Origin: Gammaproteobacteria bacterium UBA7310
Lineage (GTDB): Bacteria; Pseudomonadota; Gammaproteobacteria; Pseudomonadales; Ketobacteraceae
Direction of reading: 5' to 3'
NCBI GenBank assembly: GCA_002471665.1
Contig: DKQK01000071.1
Location: 195,655 to 259,654 of the forward strand
DNA length: 64,000 bases
This document shows positions 34,959-43,339 of this stretch, in pieces (the stretch's first letter is position 1; each line of letters opens with the position of its first letter). The notes beneath the pieces are model-generated. The model saw only the letters and a program-made list of their open reading frames with translations. It had not been told where the DNA came from and ran no database searches. The position numbers and the translations under genes are program-made.

Positions 34959-36431
34959 CTACATGAGCACCACATCAAACTCCTCCTGGGAGTAGAGTGT
35001 TTCCACCTGAAAGCGAATGGTCTTTTTTATAAAAATCTCCAGATCTGCCACATTGGCAGACTCTTCATCCAGCAATCGGTCCACCACTGCCTGGGAGGCA
35101 ATGACAAGAAAAGACTCCACTTCGTAAGCTCTGAACTGACGCAGTATTTCGCGGAAAATCTCATAGCACACGGTTTCCGGCGTTTTGACAATGCCGCGGC
35201 CACTGCAGGTGGGGCAGTCTTCACACATCACCCGCGCCAGGCTCTCCCGGGTCCGCTTGCGCGTCATCTCCACCAACCCCAGCTCGGAAACCTGGGTTAT
35301 TTTGGTTTTGGCGTGATCACGTTCCAGGGCTTTTTCGAACATCCGCAGCACCTGACGCCGATGCTCGGGATCTTCCATATCAATAAAATCAATGATGATG
35401 ATGCCACCCAGATTACGCAGGCGCAGCTGGCGGGCGATGGCCTGGGTGGCTTCCAGGTTGGTTTTGAATATGGTTTCTTCCAGATTACGGTGGCCCACAA
35501 ACGCCCCGGTGTTGACGTCGATTGTGGACATGGCTTCGGTCTGGTCAACAATCAGGTGTCCACCGGATTTCAGGGGTACTTGCCGAGCCAGGGCCTTCTG
35601 GATCTCCTGCTCCACACTGTATAAATCAAAGATAGGTCGCTCACCGGGATAGTGCTCTACCAACGACTCCACGTCCGGGATGTACTCACGCACAAACTGG
35701 ATCACATTGCCGTAGGTTTCCCGGGAATCGATCCGCACTTTCTCCACCCCGGGGCGCACTTCATCACGCAGGGTGCGCATTGCCAATGCCAGATCGCGAT
35801 GAATCAATGTTACCGGATTGCTGCGGGCAATCTTGTCACTGATGGAACGCCACAGGCGCCGCAGGAAATCCACATCCCGCCGCAGGGCACCTTCCTCCGC
35901 ACCTTCGGCCGCCGTTCGCAGGATAAACCCTTTCTTGGGAATGTCATCACGCTCCGCCAGGATGGTGTCCATAAGGCAGCGCAGGCGTTCCCGCTCCTGC
36001 TCATCCTCGATGCGCTGGGACACACCGATGTGGTCGGTGTACGGCATGTACACCAGAAACCGGGAAGGTACCGAAAGGTGCGTGGTCAAACGGGCTCCTT
36101 TGGTGCCGATCATATCCTTGGTGATCTGCACAACGATGGGTTGCCCCTCCGCCACCAGGTCCGAAATACTCGGTGTGCTGTCACCATTGTCCTCAGGTTT
36201 ATCGGCCTGCCAGATATCCTTGGCATGCAAAAACGCCGCCCGCTCCAGACCGATATCCACGAACGCTGCCTGCATGCCCGGTAACACGCGGGCCACCTTG
36301 CCTTTGTAGATGCTGCCCACCAGGCCACGCTTGGCTGTGCGCTCCACAAACAATTCCTGTACCACCCCGTTTTCCACCACCGCTACTCGGGTTTCCATAG
36401 GGGTCACGTTGACCAGTAATTCTTCGCTCAT
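34959..36431 (-). CDS. rng: Ribonuclease G
   Basis: A 490-residue RNase E/G protein. The S1-like RNA-binding domain is at about 38-120. The catalytic magnesium aspartates are Asp305 (IDVNTGAF) and Asp348 (IIDFIDM), and a CEDCPTCSGRG zinc-link lies near residue 400. It lacks the long C-terminal scaffold of RNase E, which fits RNase G, involved in 16S rRNA 5-prime maturation and mRNA turnover. The start overlaps the maf stop by one base (TGATG). It is followed by yhdP after 12 bp. Confidence 0.95.
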   Translation of the reverse strand: MSEELLVNVTPMETRVAVVENGVVQELFVERTAKRGLVGSIYKGKVARVLPGMQAAFVDIGLERAAFLHAKDIWQADKPEDNGDSTPSISDLVAEGQPIVVQITKDMIGTKGARLTTHLSVPSRFLVYMPYTDHIGVSQRIEDEQERERLRCLMDTILAERDDIPKKGFILRTAAEGAEEGALRRDVDFLRRLWRSISDKIARSNPVTLIHRDLALAMRTLRDEVRPGVEKVRIDSRETYGNVIQFVREYIPDVESLVEHYPGERPIFDLYSVEQEIQKALARQVPLKSGGHLIVDQTEAMSTIDVNTGAFVGHRNLEETIFKTNLEATQAIARQLRLRNLGGIIIIDFIDMEDPEHRRQVLRMFEKALERDHAKTKITQVSELGLVEMTRKRTRESLARVMCEDCPTCSGRGIVKTPETVCYEIFREILRQFRAYEVESFLVIASQAVVDRLLDEESANVADLEIFIKKTIRFQVETLYSQEEFDVVLM

Positions 36432-37042
36432 CAGGAATCAGTCTCTGGCATCTGCCACAGGCGCACCCGGGCGTGCTTTAGTAAATTGGCGGTTTCATAT
36501 AAGGGTAGCCCCACAACACCACTGTAACTACCCTGCAGGCTCTCAACAAACACCGCGCCGAACCCCTGGATACCGTAACCACCGGCCTTATCGGCGGGCT
36601 CTCCGGTGTTCCAATAGGCACGTGCTTCACTTTCCACAATGCTGCGGAAACGAACCTCAGTACTGGAGTATACCAGTTGGGAATTCAGCTCATCGACCAA
36701 AGCAACTGCCGTAATGACCTGATGGGTTTGGCCTGACAACTCCATCAGCATTGCCACAGCCGCAGCCTCATCTGCGGGTTTACCCAGTATGTTGTCCCCC
36801 AGCACCACGCTGGTATCAGCCCCCAGTACCGGCCGCTGAGGTTGCCCTTCTATTTGTATCCGGCTAAATACTGCATCAGCCTTGCTTTGGGCCAGGCGAC
36901 ACACATAATCAAGGGCGGCTTCGCCCGGCTGCACTGTCTCATCCACCGCCGCGCTCATCACGGTGAAACGTACGCCGATTTGTTGCAACAGCTCACGGCG
37001 ACGGGGTGAAGCCGACGCCAGATAAATCCAATCAACCGACAC
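36431..37042 (-). CDS. Maf-family nucleotide pyrophosphatase (YhdE type)
   Basis: A 203-residue Maf protein with SASPRRRELL at 9-18 and the acidic LGADTSVVL segment. Members of the YhdE branch hydrolyse dTTP/UTP and modified nucleotides to monophosphates and may prevent mutagenesis or act on septation. The start is GTG, with GAGG five bases upstream, overlapping the mreD end by 11 bp. The position between mreD and rng is the standard place for YhdE. Assigning dTTP specificity is inference. Confidence 0.92.
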   Translation of the reverse strand: MSVDWIYLASASPRRRELLQQIGVRFTVMSAAVDETVQPGEAALDYVCRLAQSKADAVFSRIQIEGQPQRPVLGADTSVVLGDNILGKPADEAAAVAMLMELSGQTHQVITAVALVDELNSQLVYSSTEVRFRSIVESEARAYWNTGEPADKAGGYGIQGFGAVFVESLQGSYSGVVGLPLYETANLLKHARVRLWQMPETDS

Positions 37043-37520
37043 GGTTACCTCGCAAATACCCCATAACCAGGCTTACCAAGGGCCAGACCAGGGCTGAGAC
37101 CGCCACCGACGCCCAATACCAGAATGTCCAAGGTGTAATTTGGACAGCGCGCATCACCAGAATACTCACCAGTTCGTAGGTTCCCACCAGAACCAATATG
37201 GACAGGCACTGCTGCCAGATTGGAAACACCCGTATGCGCATGTGCAATACATAAGCAATGTACGCCACCAGGCTCAATGCCAAGGCGTTCTGCCCCAGTA
37301 CTGCCCCGGTTAAGGCATCCAGAAACAATCCCACTACCCATCCGGTTACCACGCCAATGCGATGGGGCATGGCAATCACCCAATAGATCAATACCAGCGG
37401 CACCCAGGCCGGACGCACAGCATTGGCCCACTCCGGCAGTGGCACCACCGCCAGCACACCGGCCAGCAATAAGCTGAAGATCACCACCCCCAGGCCGTCC
37501 GCGGCCACTCTACTCTCCAT
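37032..37520 (-). CDS. mreD: Rod-shape determining protein MreD
   Basis: A 162-residue inner-membrane protein with about five hydrophobic helices. It is part of the elongasome with MreB, MreC, RodA and PBP2. The start at 37520 is chosen for its perfect AGGAGG six bases upstream; a longer frame is a shadow of mreC. It overlaps mreC by 11 bp. Confidence 0.92.
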   Translation of the reverse strand: MESRVAADGLGVVIFSLLLAGVLAVVPLPEWANAVRPAWVPLVLIYWVIAMPHRIGVVTGWVVGLFLDALTGAVLGQNALALSLVAYIAYVLHMRIRVFPIWQQCLSILVLVGTYELVSILVMRAVQITPWTFWYWASVAVSALVWPLVSLVMGYLRGNRVG

Positions 37521-38475
37521 CGGCAGCCTCCTGGTTCGCGGCCGGTGTCTCATCACTGCCTTCTGTTTCTGCTGCGTCCGGGTCCGCGGGTGCGGACTGC
37601 GCCGGGTCTTGCTGCGCTGCCTCAACACCGGACAATAACGGGATCAGCTTGCGGCTTTCCTCCGAGAAGACCAGTAAAACATGGCGTGATCGATCCAGGT
37701 TGGCCATGGGCTTGGCGTCCACCAGGGCAAACGGCTGCCCGGGATCGTGCTCTACCATGGTGACCACGCCCACCGGGTAGCCTTTGGGGAAGCGGCCACC
37801 CAACCCCGAACTCACCAATAGATCCCCCCGCACTATATCCGCCGTATCCGGAACGTGGATCAGCTTCAACTGATCCAGCTTGCCTGAACCCACCGCAATC
37901 GCACGGACGCCGTTACGATTCACATGCACGGGAATGCCGTGGGAAATGTCCGATATCAACAATACCCGGCTGGAAAAGGGCCCCACTTCAATCACTTGCC
38001 CCATCAGACCCTCGGCATCCAACACCGCCTGTCCCACAAAGACCGCATCCCCCGCTCCCTTGTTGACGATGGCCTCATGGCGATAGGGGTCCGGGTCGAC
38101 ACCAATGATCTCCCCGATCAACACCTCATCATCCACCAGATCGGAAGCGTTCATCAGTTCCTTCAAGCGCGTGTTCTCGGCCACTGTGGATGCCAGTTTC
38201 TGAACCCGGCGCTTCAACACCAGTACCTCGGACTGCAGGCGGGCGTTTTCTTCTTCCAGTTCGCTGCGGGATCGCACGCTGCTGTGTGACCAGGACGCCA
38301 CCTGAGCAGGAATATTGGCTACATACTGAACAGGAGCGGTGACAACGGACAGGGTAAAGCGCACCGGATCCATGAAATCAAAGCGATGGTCCAGGAAAAT
38401 CAGGGCAAACGAAATTACGGAAAACAGCACCAAGCGGTAGCGATTTGCTGTGTTCTGGCCGAATATAGGCTTTAT
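37510..38475 (-). CDS. mreC: Rod-shape determining protein MreC, probable AUA start
   Basis: A 321-residue MreC if read from an ATA codon at 38475-38473. The N-terminus becomes (M)KPIFGQNTANRYRLVLF, matching the MKPIF start of E. coli MreC. GGGAGGG (plus strand 38483-38489) lies seven bases upstream. No ATG, GTG or TTG lies in frame between this codon and a TTG at 38433, which has no ribosome site and would remove the cytoplasmic N-tip before the membrane helix (about 15-31). A coiled coil (about 65-105) and the periplasmic beta domain with SSGLGGRFPKGYPVG follow, then an acidic Pro/Ala tail. MreC links MreB to PBP2 in the elongasome. A sequencing error or start-codon mutation is the alternative explanation. 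Confidence 0.88.
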   Translation of the reverse strand: MKPIFGQNTANRYRLVLFSVISFALIFLDHRFDFMDPVRFTLSVVTAPVQYVANIPAQVASWSHSSVRSRSELEEENARLQSEVLVLKRRVQKLASTVAENTRLKELMNASDLVDDEVLIGEIIGVDPDPYRHEAIVNKGAGDAVFVGQAVLDAEGLMGQVIEVGPFSSRVLLISDISHGIPVHVNRNGVRAIAVGSGKLDQLKLIHVPDTADIVRGDLLVSSGLGGRFPKGYPVGVVTMVEHDPGQPFALVDAKPMANLDRSRHVLLVFSEESRKLIPLLSGVEAAQQDPAQSAPADPDAAETEGSDETPAANQEAADGE

Positions 38476-38543
38476 GGCGCAACCCTCCCACCATAGAAAA
38501 CGTTATCCATCACGATATCGGAACCTATCCCCTGCAGAAACAG

Positions 38544-38573
38544 AAAAGCCGGCCCAGACATTCCGGCCGGCTT
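38544..38573 (-). terminator. Intrinsic terminator or attenuator between mreB and mreC
   Basis: On the minus strand a 9-bp stem (AAGCCGGCC / GGCCGGCTT) is followed by TTTT, about 30 bp after the mreB stop. It could lower mreCD transcription relative to mreB. Confidence 0.75.
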
Positions 38574-38601
38574 GTGTGCACAATGCCATAACCTGGACCG
38601 A

Positions 38602-39639
38602 TCAGTCCACGGAGAACATGTCGAAACCGCTTTTGTCCATCATTTCCATGGCTTTGCCGCCGCCGCGGGCAACACAGGTGAGCGGATCTTCTGCCACGAT
38701 CACCGGTAAACCGGTTTCTTCCGCCAGCAGTAACTCCAGATCCCGCAGCAACGCACCGCCACCGGTGAGAACCAGGCCACGCTCGGCAATATCAGAGGCC
38801 AATTCCGGTGGTGACTGTTCCAGGGCGCTCTTCACCGCCGATACGATCTGCGACAACGGCTCCTGCAGGGCTTCTAGAATCTCACTGCTGTTCAGGGTAA
38901 AGGAACGGGGCACACCTTCGGCCAGATTGCGCCCCCGAACATCAATTTCCAACAACTCTTTACCGGGAAAAGCACAACCGATCTCCTGTTTGATGCGTTC
39001 CGCCGTGGCTTCACCGATCAGGCTGCCATAGTTACGCCGCACATAGGTGACGATGGCCTCATCGAATTTATCGCCACCGACCCGCACAGAATCTGAATAC
39101 ACCACCCCGTTGAGGGAAATAATCGCAATCTCAGTGGTGCCACCACCGATATCCACCACCATGGAGCCGCTGGCTTCTTCAACCGGCAAACCGGCACCAA
39201 TGGCCGCGGCCATGGCCTCTTCAATCAGATACACCTCGCGGGCGCCGGCACCCAGGGCTGATTCCTTGATGGCTTTGCGCTCCACCTGGGTGGATTTACA
39301 CGGAACACACACCAGCACACGGGGGCTTGGGGTGATAAAGCTGTTTTCGTGAACCTTGTGAATAAAGTGCTGCAGCATCTTTTCGGTAACATGAAAATCG
39401 GCAATGACACCGTCTTTCAGGGGGCGAATCGCAGTGATATTGCCGGGGGTACGCCCCAGCATGCGTTTGGCGTCCATCCCCACCGCAGCAACGCTTTTTG
39501 CGCCATTTTGCTGGCGAATCGCCACAACAGACGGTTCATCCAGGACGATACCGCGATCTTTTACATAAATAAGGGTATTGGCGGTTCCCAGGTCGATCGA
39601 CAGATCGGTGGAGAACATGCCACGAAGACGTTTAAACAT
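38602..39639 (-). CDS. mreB: Rod-shape actin homologue MreB
   Basis: A 345-residue bacterial actin. It starts MFKRLRGMFSTDLSIDLGTA, giving the N-terminal amphipathic helix and phosphate-1 loop, and has VVDIGGGTTEIAI as phosphate-2 and LTGGGALLRDLE as the adenosine motif. It guides lateral wall synthesis. It heads the mre cluster and is divergent from gatCAB (247-bp gap). No clear Shine-Dalgarno is seen before the ATG, but the start is fixed by conservation. Confidence 0.97.
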   Translation of the reverse strand: MFKRLRGMFSTDLSIDLGTANTLIYVKDRGIVLDEPSVVAIRQQNGAKSVAAVGMDAKRMLGRTPGNITAIRPLKDGVIADFHVTEKMLQHFIHKVHENSFITPSPRVLVCVPCKSTQVERKAIKESALGAGAREVYLIEEAMAAAIGAGLPVEEASGSMVVDIGGGTTEIAIISLNGVVYSDSVRVGGDKFDEAIVTYVRRNYGSLIGEATAERIKQEIGCAFPGKELLEIDVRGRNLAEGVPRSFTLNSSEILEALQEPLSQIVSAVKSALEQSPPELASDIAERGLVLTGGGALLRDLELLLAEETGLPVIVAEDPLTCVARGGGKAMEMMDKSGFDMFSVD

Positions 39640-39843
39640 AGAAGGATAGACAACCCATCGAGCGGTTAAGTGGTTCTGGAAATTCTTGTAGTTACATTAG
39701 TTACACTATTGCGGGAACAATAGCAGCGCGTAGCCTGTTCGGCAAGCGAACCAAGCCAACTTTTGCCACATCTTTTATGGACTTAGCCAATTGCCGCACA
39801 CAAGCCCCCCAGCCCGCGCCGGGATCGACCCACCGCAAAATTC

Positions 39844-39852
39844 TGGTACCAT
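39844..39852 (+). promoter_or_regulatory. Possible extended -10 promoter of gatCAB
   Basis: TGGTACCAT matches the extended -10 pattern (TGnTAnnnT), 34 bp before the gatC start. No clear -35 is seen. Confidence 0.35.
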
Positions 39853-39886
39853 ACGCCCTTTGCCGAATTCACTGCCGGAGACCCCC

Positions 39887-40174
39887 ATGGCATTGGACAA
39901 AGAAGACGTAGTCAAAATCGCTCACCTGGCCCGATTGCAGGTAGCCGACAGCGAGATCGACGCCACCACAGAACGGCTTTCCTCCATTCTGGGCATGATT
40001 GAGCAGTTGCAGGCGGCTCCCACCGACGGTATCGAACCCATGGCGCACCCCACCGATGCGGTACAACGCCTGCGGGAAGACGTGGTGACGGAGAGCAACC
40101 ACCGCGACCAGTACCAGAGCATTGCCCCAGCCACTGAAGACGGGCTCTATCTTGTGCCCCAAGTGATTGAATAA
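39887..40174 (+). CDS. gatC: Asp/Glu-tRNA amidotransferase subunit C
   Basis: A 95-residue GatC starting MALDKEDVVKIAHLARLQV, the family signature. It is the clamp subunit of GatCAB, which amidates Asp-tRNA-Asn and/or Glu-tRNA-Gln. The ATG at 39887 is preceded by GGAG. It lies 30 bp before gatA. Confidence 0.95.
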   Translation: MALDKEDVVKIAHLARLQVADSEIDATTERLSSILGMIEQLQAAPTDGIEPMAHPTDAVQRLREDVVTESNHRDQYQSIAPATEDGLYLVPQVIE

Positions 40175-40204
40175 AAGCCAATTGAATGATCAGGTAACCA
40201 ATTC

Positions 40205-41659
40205 ATGCATAGCCAAACCCTGAAAGCCCTGTCCGATGCATTGGCGGCAGGTGACGTGTCCAGCCAGGAGCTGACGCAGCATTTTCTGGATCGCATCAAG
40301 CAGCACGACCCTGCGGTAAACAGTTTCATCACGGTTACCGAAGAGCAGGCTCTGGCCCAGGCCAAAGCCGCCGACCAGCGGCGCGCGGCAGGTAATGCCG
40401 CCCCCCTGACCGGCGTGCCCATTGCCCATAAAGACATCTTTTGCACCCAGGGCATCAAAACCTCCTGTGCATCAAAAATGCTGGACAATTTTATCGCGCC
40501 CTATAATGCCACGGTGGTGGAGAAAATGGCCGATGCCGGCATGGTCACCCTGGGCAAAACCAACATGGACGAGTTCGCCATGGGCTCCTCCAACGAAACC
40601 AGTTATTACGGGCCGGTGAAAAATCCCTGGCAGACGGAGCATGTTCCCGGGGGTTCTTCCGGCGGCTCCGCCGCGGCGGTAGCCGCCCGCCTGACACCGG
40701 CGGCCACCGGCACCGACACCGGCGGCTCCATCCGTCAACCCGCCAGCCTGTGTGGCATTACCGGCTTGAAACCCACCTACGGCCGGGTATCCCGCTGGGG
40801 CATGATCGCCTTTGCCTCCTCACTGGATCAGGGCGGCCCCATGACGCAAACCGCCGAAGATGCCGCCCTGCTGATGAATGCCATGGCCGGTTTCGACCCC
40901 AAGGATTCCACCAGCACCGACATCGAAGTGCCGGATTACACGGCGAGCCTGACCCAGCCTTTGGATGGTCTGCGCATCGGCCTGCCCAGACAGTTTTTCG
41001 AACAGGGGCTGGATGCCGATGTGGGTAAAGTAGTGCAGGAAGCCATCGCCCAGTACGAAAAGCTCGGTGCCACCCTGGTGGACATTGAGCTGCCCAACAC
41101 GCATCTGTCCATTCCTGCGTACTACGTTGTGGCCCCGGCCGAAGCTTCCTCCAACCTTTCGCGCTTTGATGGAGTGCGTTTCGGTTATCGCTGCAAAGAC
41201 CCAGCTGACCTGGAAGACCTCTACAAACGCAGCCGCGGCGAAGGCTTTGGGGAAGAAGTCAAACGCCGCATTATGATCGGCACCTATGCGCTGTCTGCCG
41301 GGTATTATGATGCCTATTACCTGAAGGCACAGAAGGTGCGCCGCCTGATCAAGAATGATTTTGATGAAGCCTTCAATAACGTGGATGTAATCATGGGCCC
41401 CACCGCACCCAATGCCGGTTTCAAGCTGGGTGAGAAGGCCGCAGATCCGGTCTCCATGTATCTGTCAGACATCTACACCATTTCGGTTAATATGGCCGGA
41501 TTGCCCGGCATCTCCATTCCCGCCGGCATGAGCAACGGCCTGCCCGTGGGTCTGCAGATCATTGGCAATTACTTCGACGAGTCCCGTTTGCTGAACGTGG
41601 CCCACCGCTATCAACAAGAAACCGGCTGGCATGCGCAATTGCCAGCGGCATTTGCATAA
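40205..41659 (+). CDS. gatA: Asp/Glu-tRNA amidotransferase subunit A
   Basis: A 484-residue amidase-signature enzyme that releases ammonia from glutamine. The Ser-cisSer-Lys triad is Lys76 (PIAHKDIF), Ser151 (PGGSSGGS) and Ser175 (TGGSIRQPA). Ammonia then passes to GatB. Presence of the operon suggests that Asn-tRNA and/or Gln-tRNA is made by the indirect route; whether AsnRS or GlnRS is also present cannot be seen here. Confidence 0.97.
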   Translation: MHSQTLKALSDALAAGDVSSQELTQHFLDRIKQHDPAVNSFITVTEEQALAQAKAADQRRAAGNAAPLTGVPIAHKDIFCTQGIKTSCASKMLDNFIAPYNATVVEKMADAGMVTLGKTNMDEFAMGSSNETSYYGPVKNPWQTEHVPGGSSGGSAAAVAARLTPAATGTDTGGSIRQPASLCGITGLKPTYGRVSRWGMIAFASSLDQGGPMTQTAEDAALLMNAMAGFDPKDSTSTDIEVPDYTASLTQPLDGLRIGLPRQFFEQGLDADVGKVVQEAIAQYEKLGATLVDIELPNTHLSIPAYYVVAPAEASSNLSRFDGVRFGYRCKDPADLEDLYKRSRGEGFGEEVKRRIMIGTYALSAGYYDAYYLKAQKVRRLIKNDFDEAFNNVDVIMGPTAPNAGFKLGEKAADPVSMYLSDIYTISVNMAGLPGISIPAGMSNGLPVGLQIIGNYFDESRLLNVAHRYQQETGWHAQLPAAFA

Positions 41660-41670
41660 GGAGGCCCGCC

Positions 41671-43116
41671 ATGTCCTGGGAAGTGGTCATCGGGTTGGAA
41701 GTGCATGTGCAGCTTGCCACCCAGTCAAAAATTTTTTCCGGTTCCGCCACCACCTTCGGTGCTGAACCCAACACCCAAGCCGCGCTCATCGATTTGGGCA
41801 TGCCCGGTGTACTGCCGGTACTGAACGCCGATGCCGTTACCAAAGCCATCAAGTTCGGCCTGGGTATTGATGCGGAAATTACGCCGCGGTCTGTTTTCGC
41901 CCGCAAAAATTATTTCTATCCGGATCTGCCCAAAGGCTACCAGATATCCCAGTTCGAACTGCCCATCGTCGGCAAAGGGCACGTGGATATCACGCTGGAA
42001 GACGGCAGCACCAAACGCATTGGTGTTACCCGCGCCCATCTGGAAGAGGACGCCGGCAAATCCCTGCACGAAGACTTTCAGGGCATGACCGGCATCGACC
42101 TGAACCGGGCCGGCACCCCCCTGCTGGAAATTGTGTCCGAGCCGGATATGCGCTCCGCCAAGGAAGCGGTGGCCTATGCCAAAGCCATCCATTCCCTGAT
42201 CCGGTATCTGAACATCTCCGACGGCAATATGTCCCAGGGTTCCATGCGCTGCGACTGCAACGTGTCCCTGCGTCAAAAAGGGGAAACCGAATTCGGTACC
42301 CGCCGCGAGATCAAGAACGTCAACTCATTCCGCTTCGTGGAAAAAGCCATCAACGCCGAGATTGAATGGCAGATGGATGAGCTGGAATCCGGCCGCAAGA
42401 TCCAGCAGGCGACCGTACTGTACGATCCGGTGAAGGACAAGACCTTTGCCATGCGCAGCAAAGAAGAAGCCAATGACTATCGCTATTTCCCCGACCCGGA
42501 TCTGCTGCCGCTGGAAGTCACCGAACAGATGATGAATCGGGTGCGTGCCGATTTGCCGGAATTACCAGGCCAGAAAATTGAACGCTTTATGACGGAGCTG
42601 GAATTGTCCGAATACGATGCCCGGGTGCTGGCTGCCGACCGGGTACTGGCGGACTACTTTGAAACGGTGGTGTCCGTTTCCGGCGCCAAACCCAAGTTGT
42701 GTGCCAACTGGGTCAGCGTGGAATTACTGGGTGCCCTCAACAAGAATGACCAGGAGATCGACGCCAGCCCGGTGAGCGCAGCACAGCTGGGCGGATTGCT
42801 GAAACGAATTGCCGACAACACCATTTCCGGCAAAATCGCCAAGCAGATCTTTGAGGAACTGTGGAACAATGGCGGCACGGCCGACGACATTATCGAATCC
42901 AAGGGTCTGAAGCAGGAAACCGACACCGGCGCCATCGAGGCCATCGTGGATCAGGTGATCGCCGACAGCCCGGATCAGGTGGCACAGTTCCTGGCAGCGG
43001 ATGACAACAAACGCAAGAAGCTGATCGGCTACTTTGTCGGGCAAACCATGAAAGCCTCCAAGGGCAAAGCCAACCCACAGATGGTCAATCAGATTCTGGC
43101 GAAAAAACTGGTGTGA
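41671..43116 (+). CDS. gatB: Asp/Glu-tRNA amidotransferase subunit B
   Basis: A 481-residue GatB with the N-terminal kinase-like domain (GLEVHVQL, and MRCDCNVSLR with zinc-type cysteines) and a C-terminal YqeY-like tRNA-binding tail. It phosphorylates the tRNA-bound Asp/Glu and transfers ammonia from GatA. GGAGG precedes the ATG and a strong terminator follows the stop. Confidence 0.97.
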   Translation: MSWEVVIGLEVHVQLATQSKIFSGSATTFGAEPNTQAALIDLGMPGVLPVLNADAVTKAIKFGLGIDAEITPRSVFARKNYFYPDLPKGYQISQFELPIVGKGHVDITLEDGSTKRIGVTRAHLEEDAGKSLHEDFQGMTGIDLNRAGTPLLEIVSEPDMRSAKEAVAYAKAIHSLIRYLNISDGNMSQGSMRCDCNVSLRQKGETEFGTRREIKNVNSFRFVEKAINAEIEWQMDELESGRKIQQATVLYDPVKDKTFAMRSKEEANDYRYFPDPDLLPLEVTEQMMNRVRADLPELPGQKIERFMTELELSEYDARVLAADRVLADYFETVVSVSGAKPKLCANWVSVELLGALNKNDQEIDASPVSAAQLGGLLKRIADNTISGKIAKQIFEELWNNGGTADDIIESKGLKQETDTGAIEAIVDQVIADSPDQVAQFLAADDNKRKKLIGYFVGQTMKASKGKANPQMVNQILAKKLV

Positions 43117-43126
43117 TTCAGCTCAC

Positions 43127-43167
43127 AAAAATGCCGAACAATCCCAGCGGATGTTCGGCATTTTTTT
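43127..43167 (+). terminator. Intrinsic terminator after gatB
   Basis: A perfect 10-bp stem (ATGCCGAACA / TGTTCGGCAT) with flanking A and T runs gives a T7 tail. Confidence 0.88.
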
Positions 43168-43190
43168 AAATCAATACAACACTTAAATAC

Positions 43191-43250
43191 GACACTGACC
43201 AAACCTAAGTTTGCTACTGAGTACTTGAGTTCGCTACTGACCAGAAGGTG
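43191..43250. repeat. Degenerate short tandem repeat between gatB and the M48 gene
   Basis: AGTTTGCTACTGA (43208-43220) and AGTTCGCTACTGA (43228-43240) are 13-mers with one mismatch at a 20-base offset. A weaker copy of the CTGACC part lies just upstream near 43195. Confidence 0.6.
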
Positions 43251-43339
43251 GCTGACCCACCGGGCAGAGCCGCGATCACCACATTGATCGAATGCAGATT
43301 CACTGTTCTCTTACTCAAATAACCACTGGACCCCCATCA

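Noticed and set aside
34959..39639. Possible new mre-linked operon
   Set aside because: mreB-mreC-mreD-maf-rng-yhdP-tldD is a known conserved gammaproteobacterial order.
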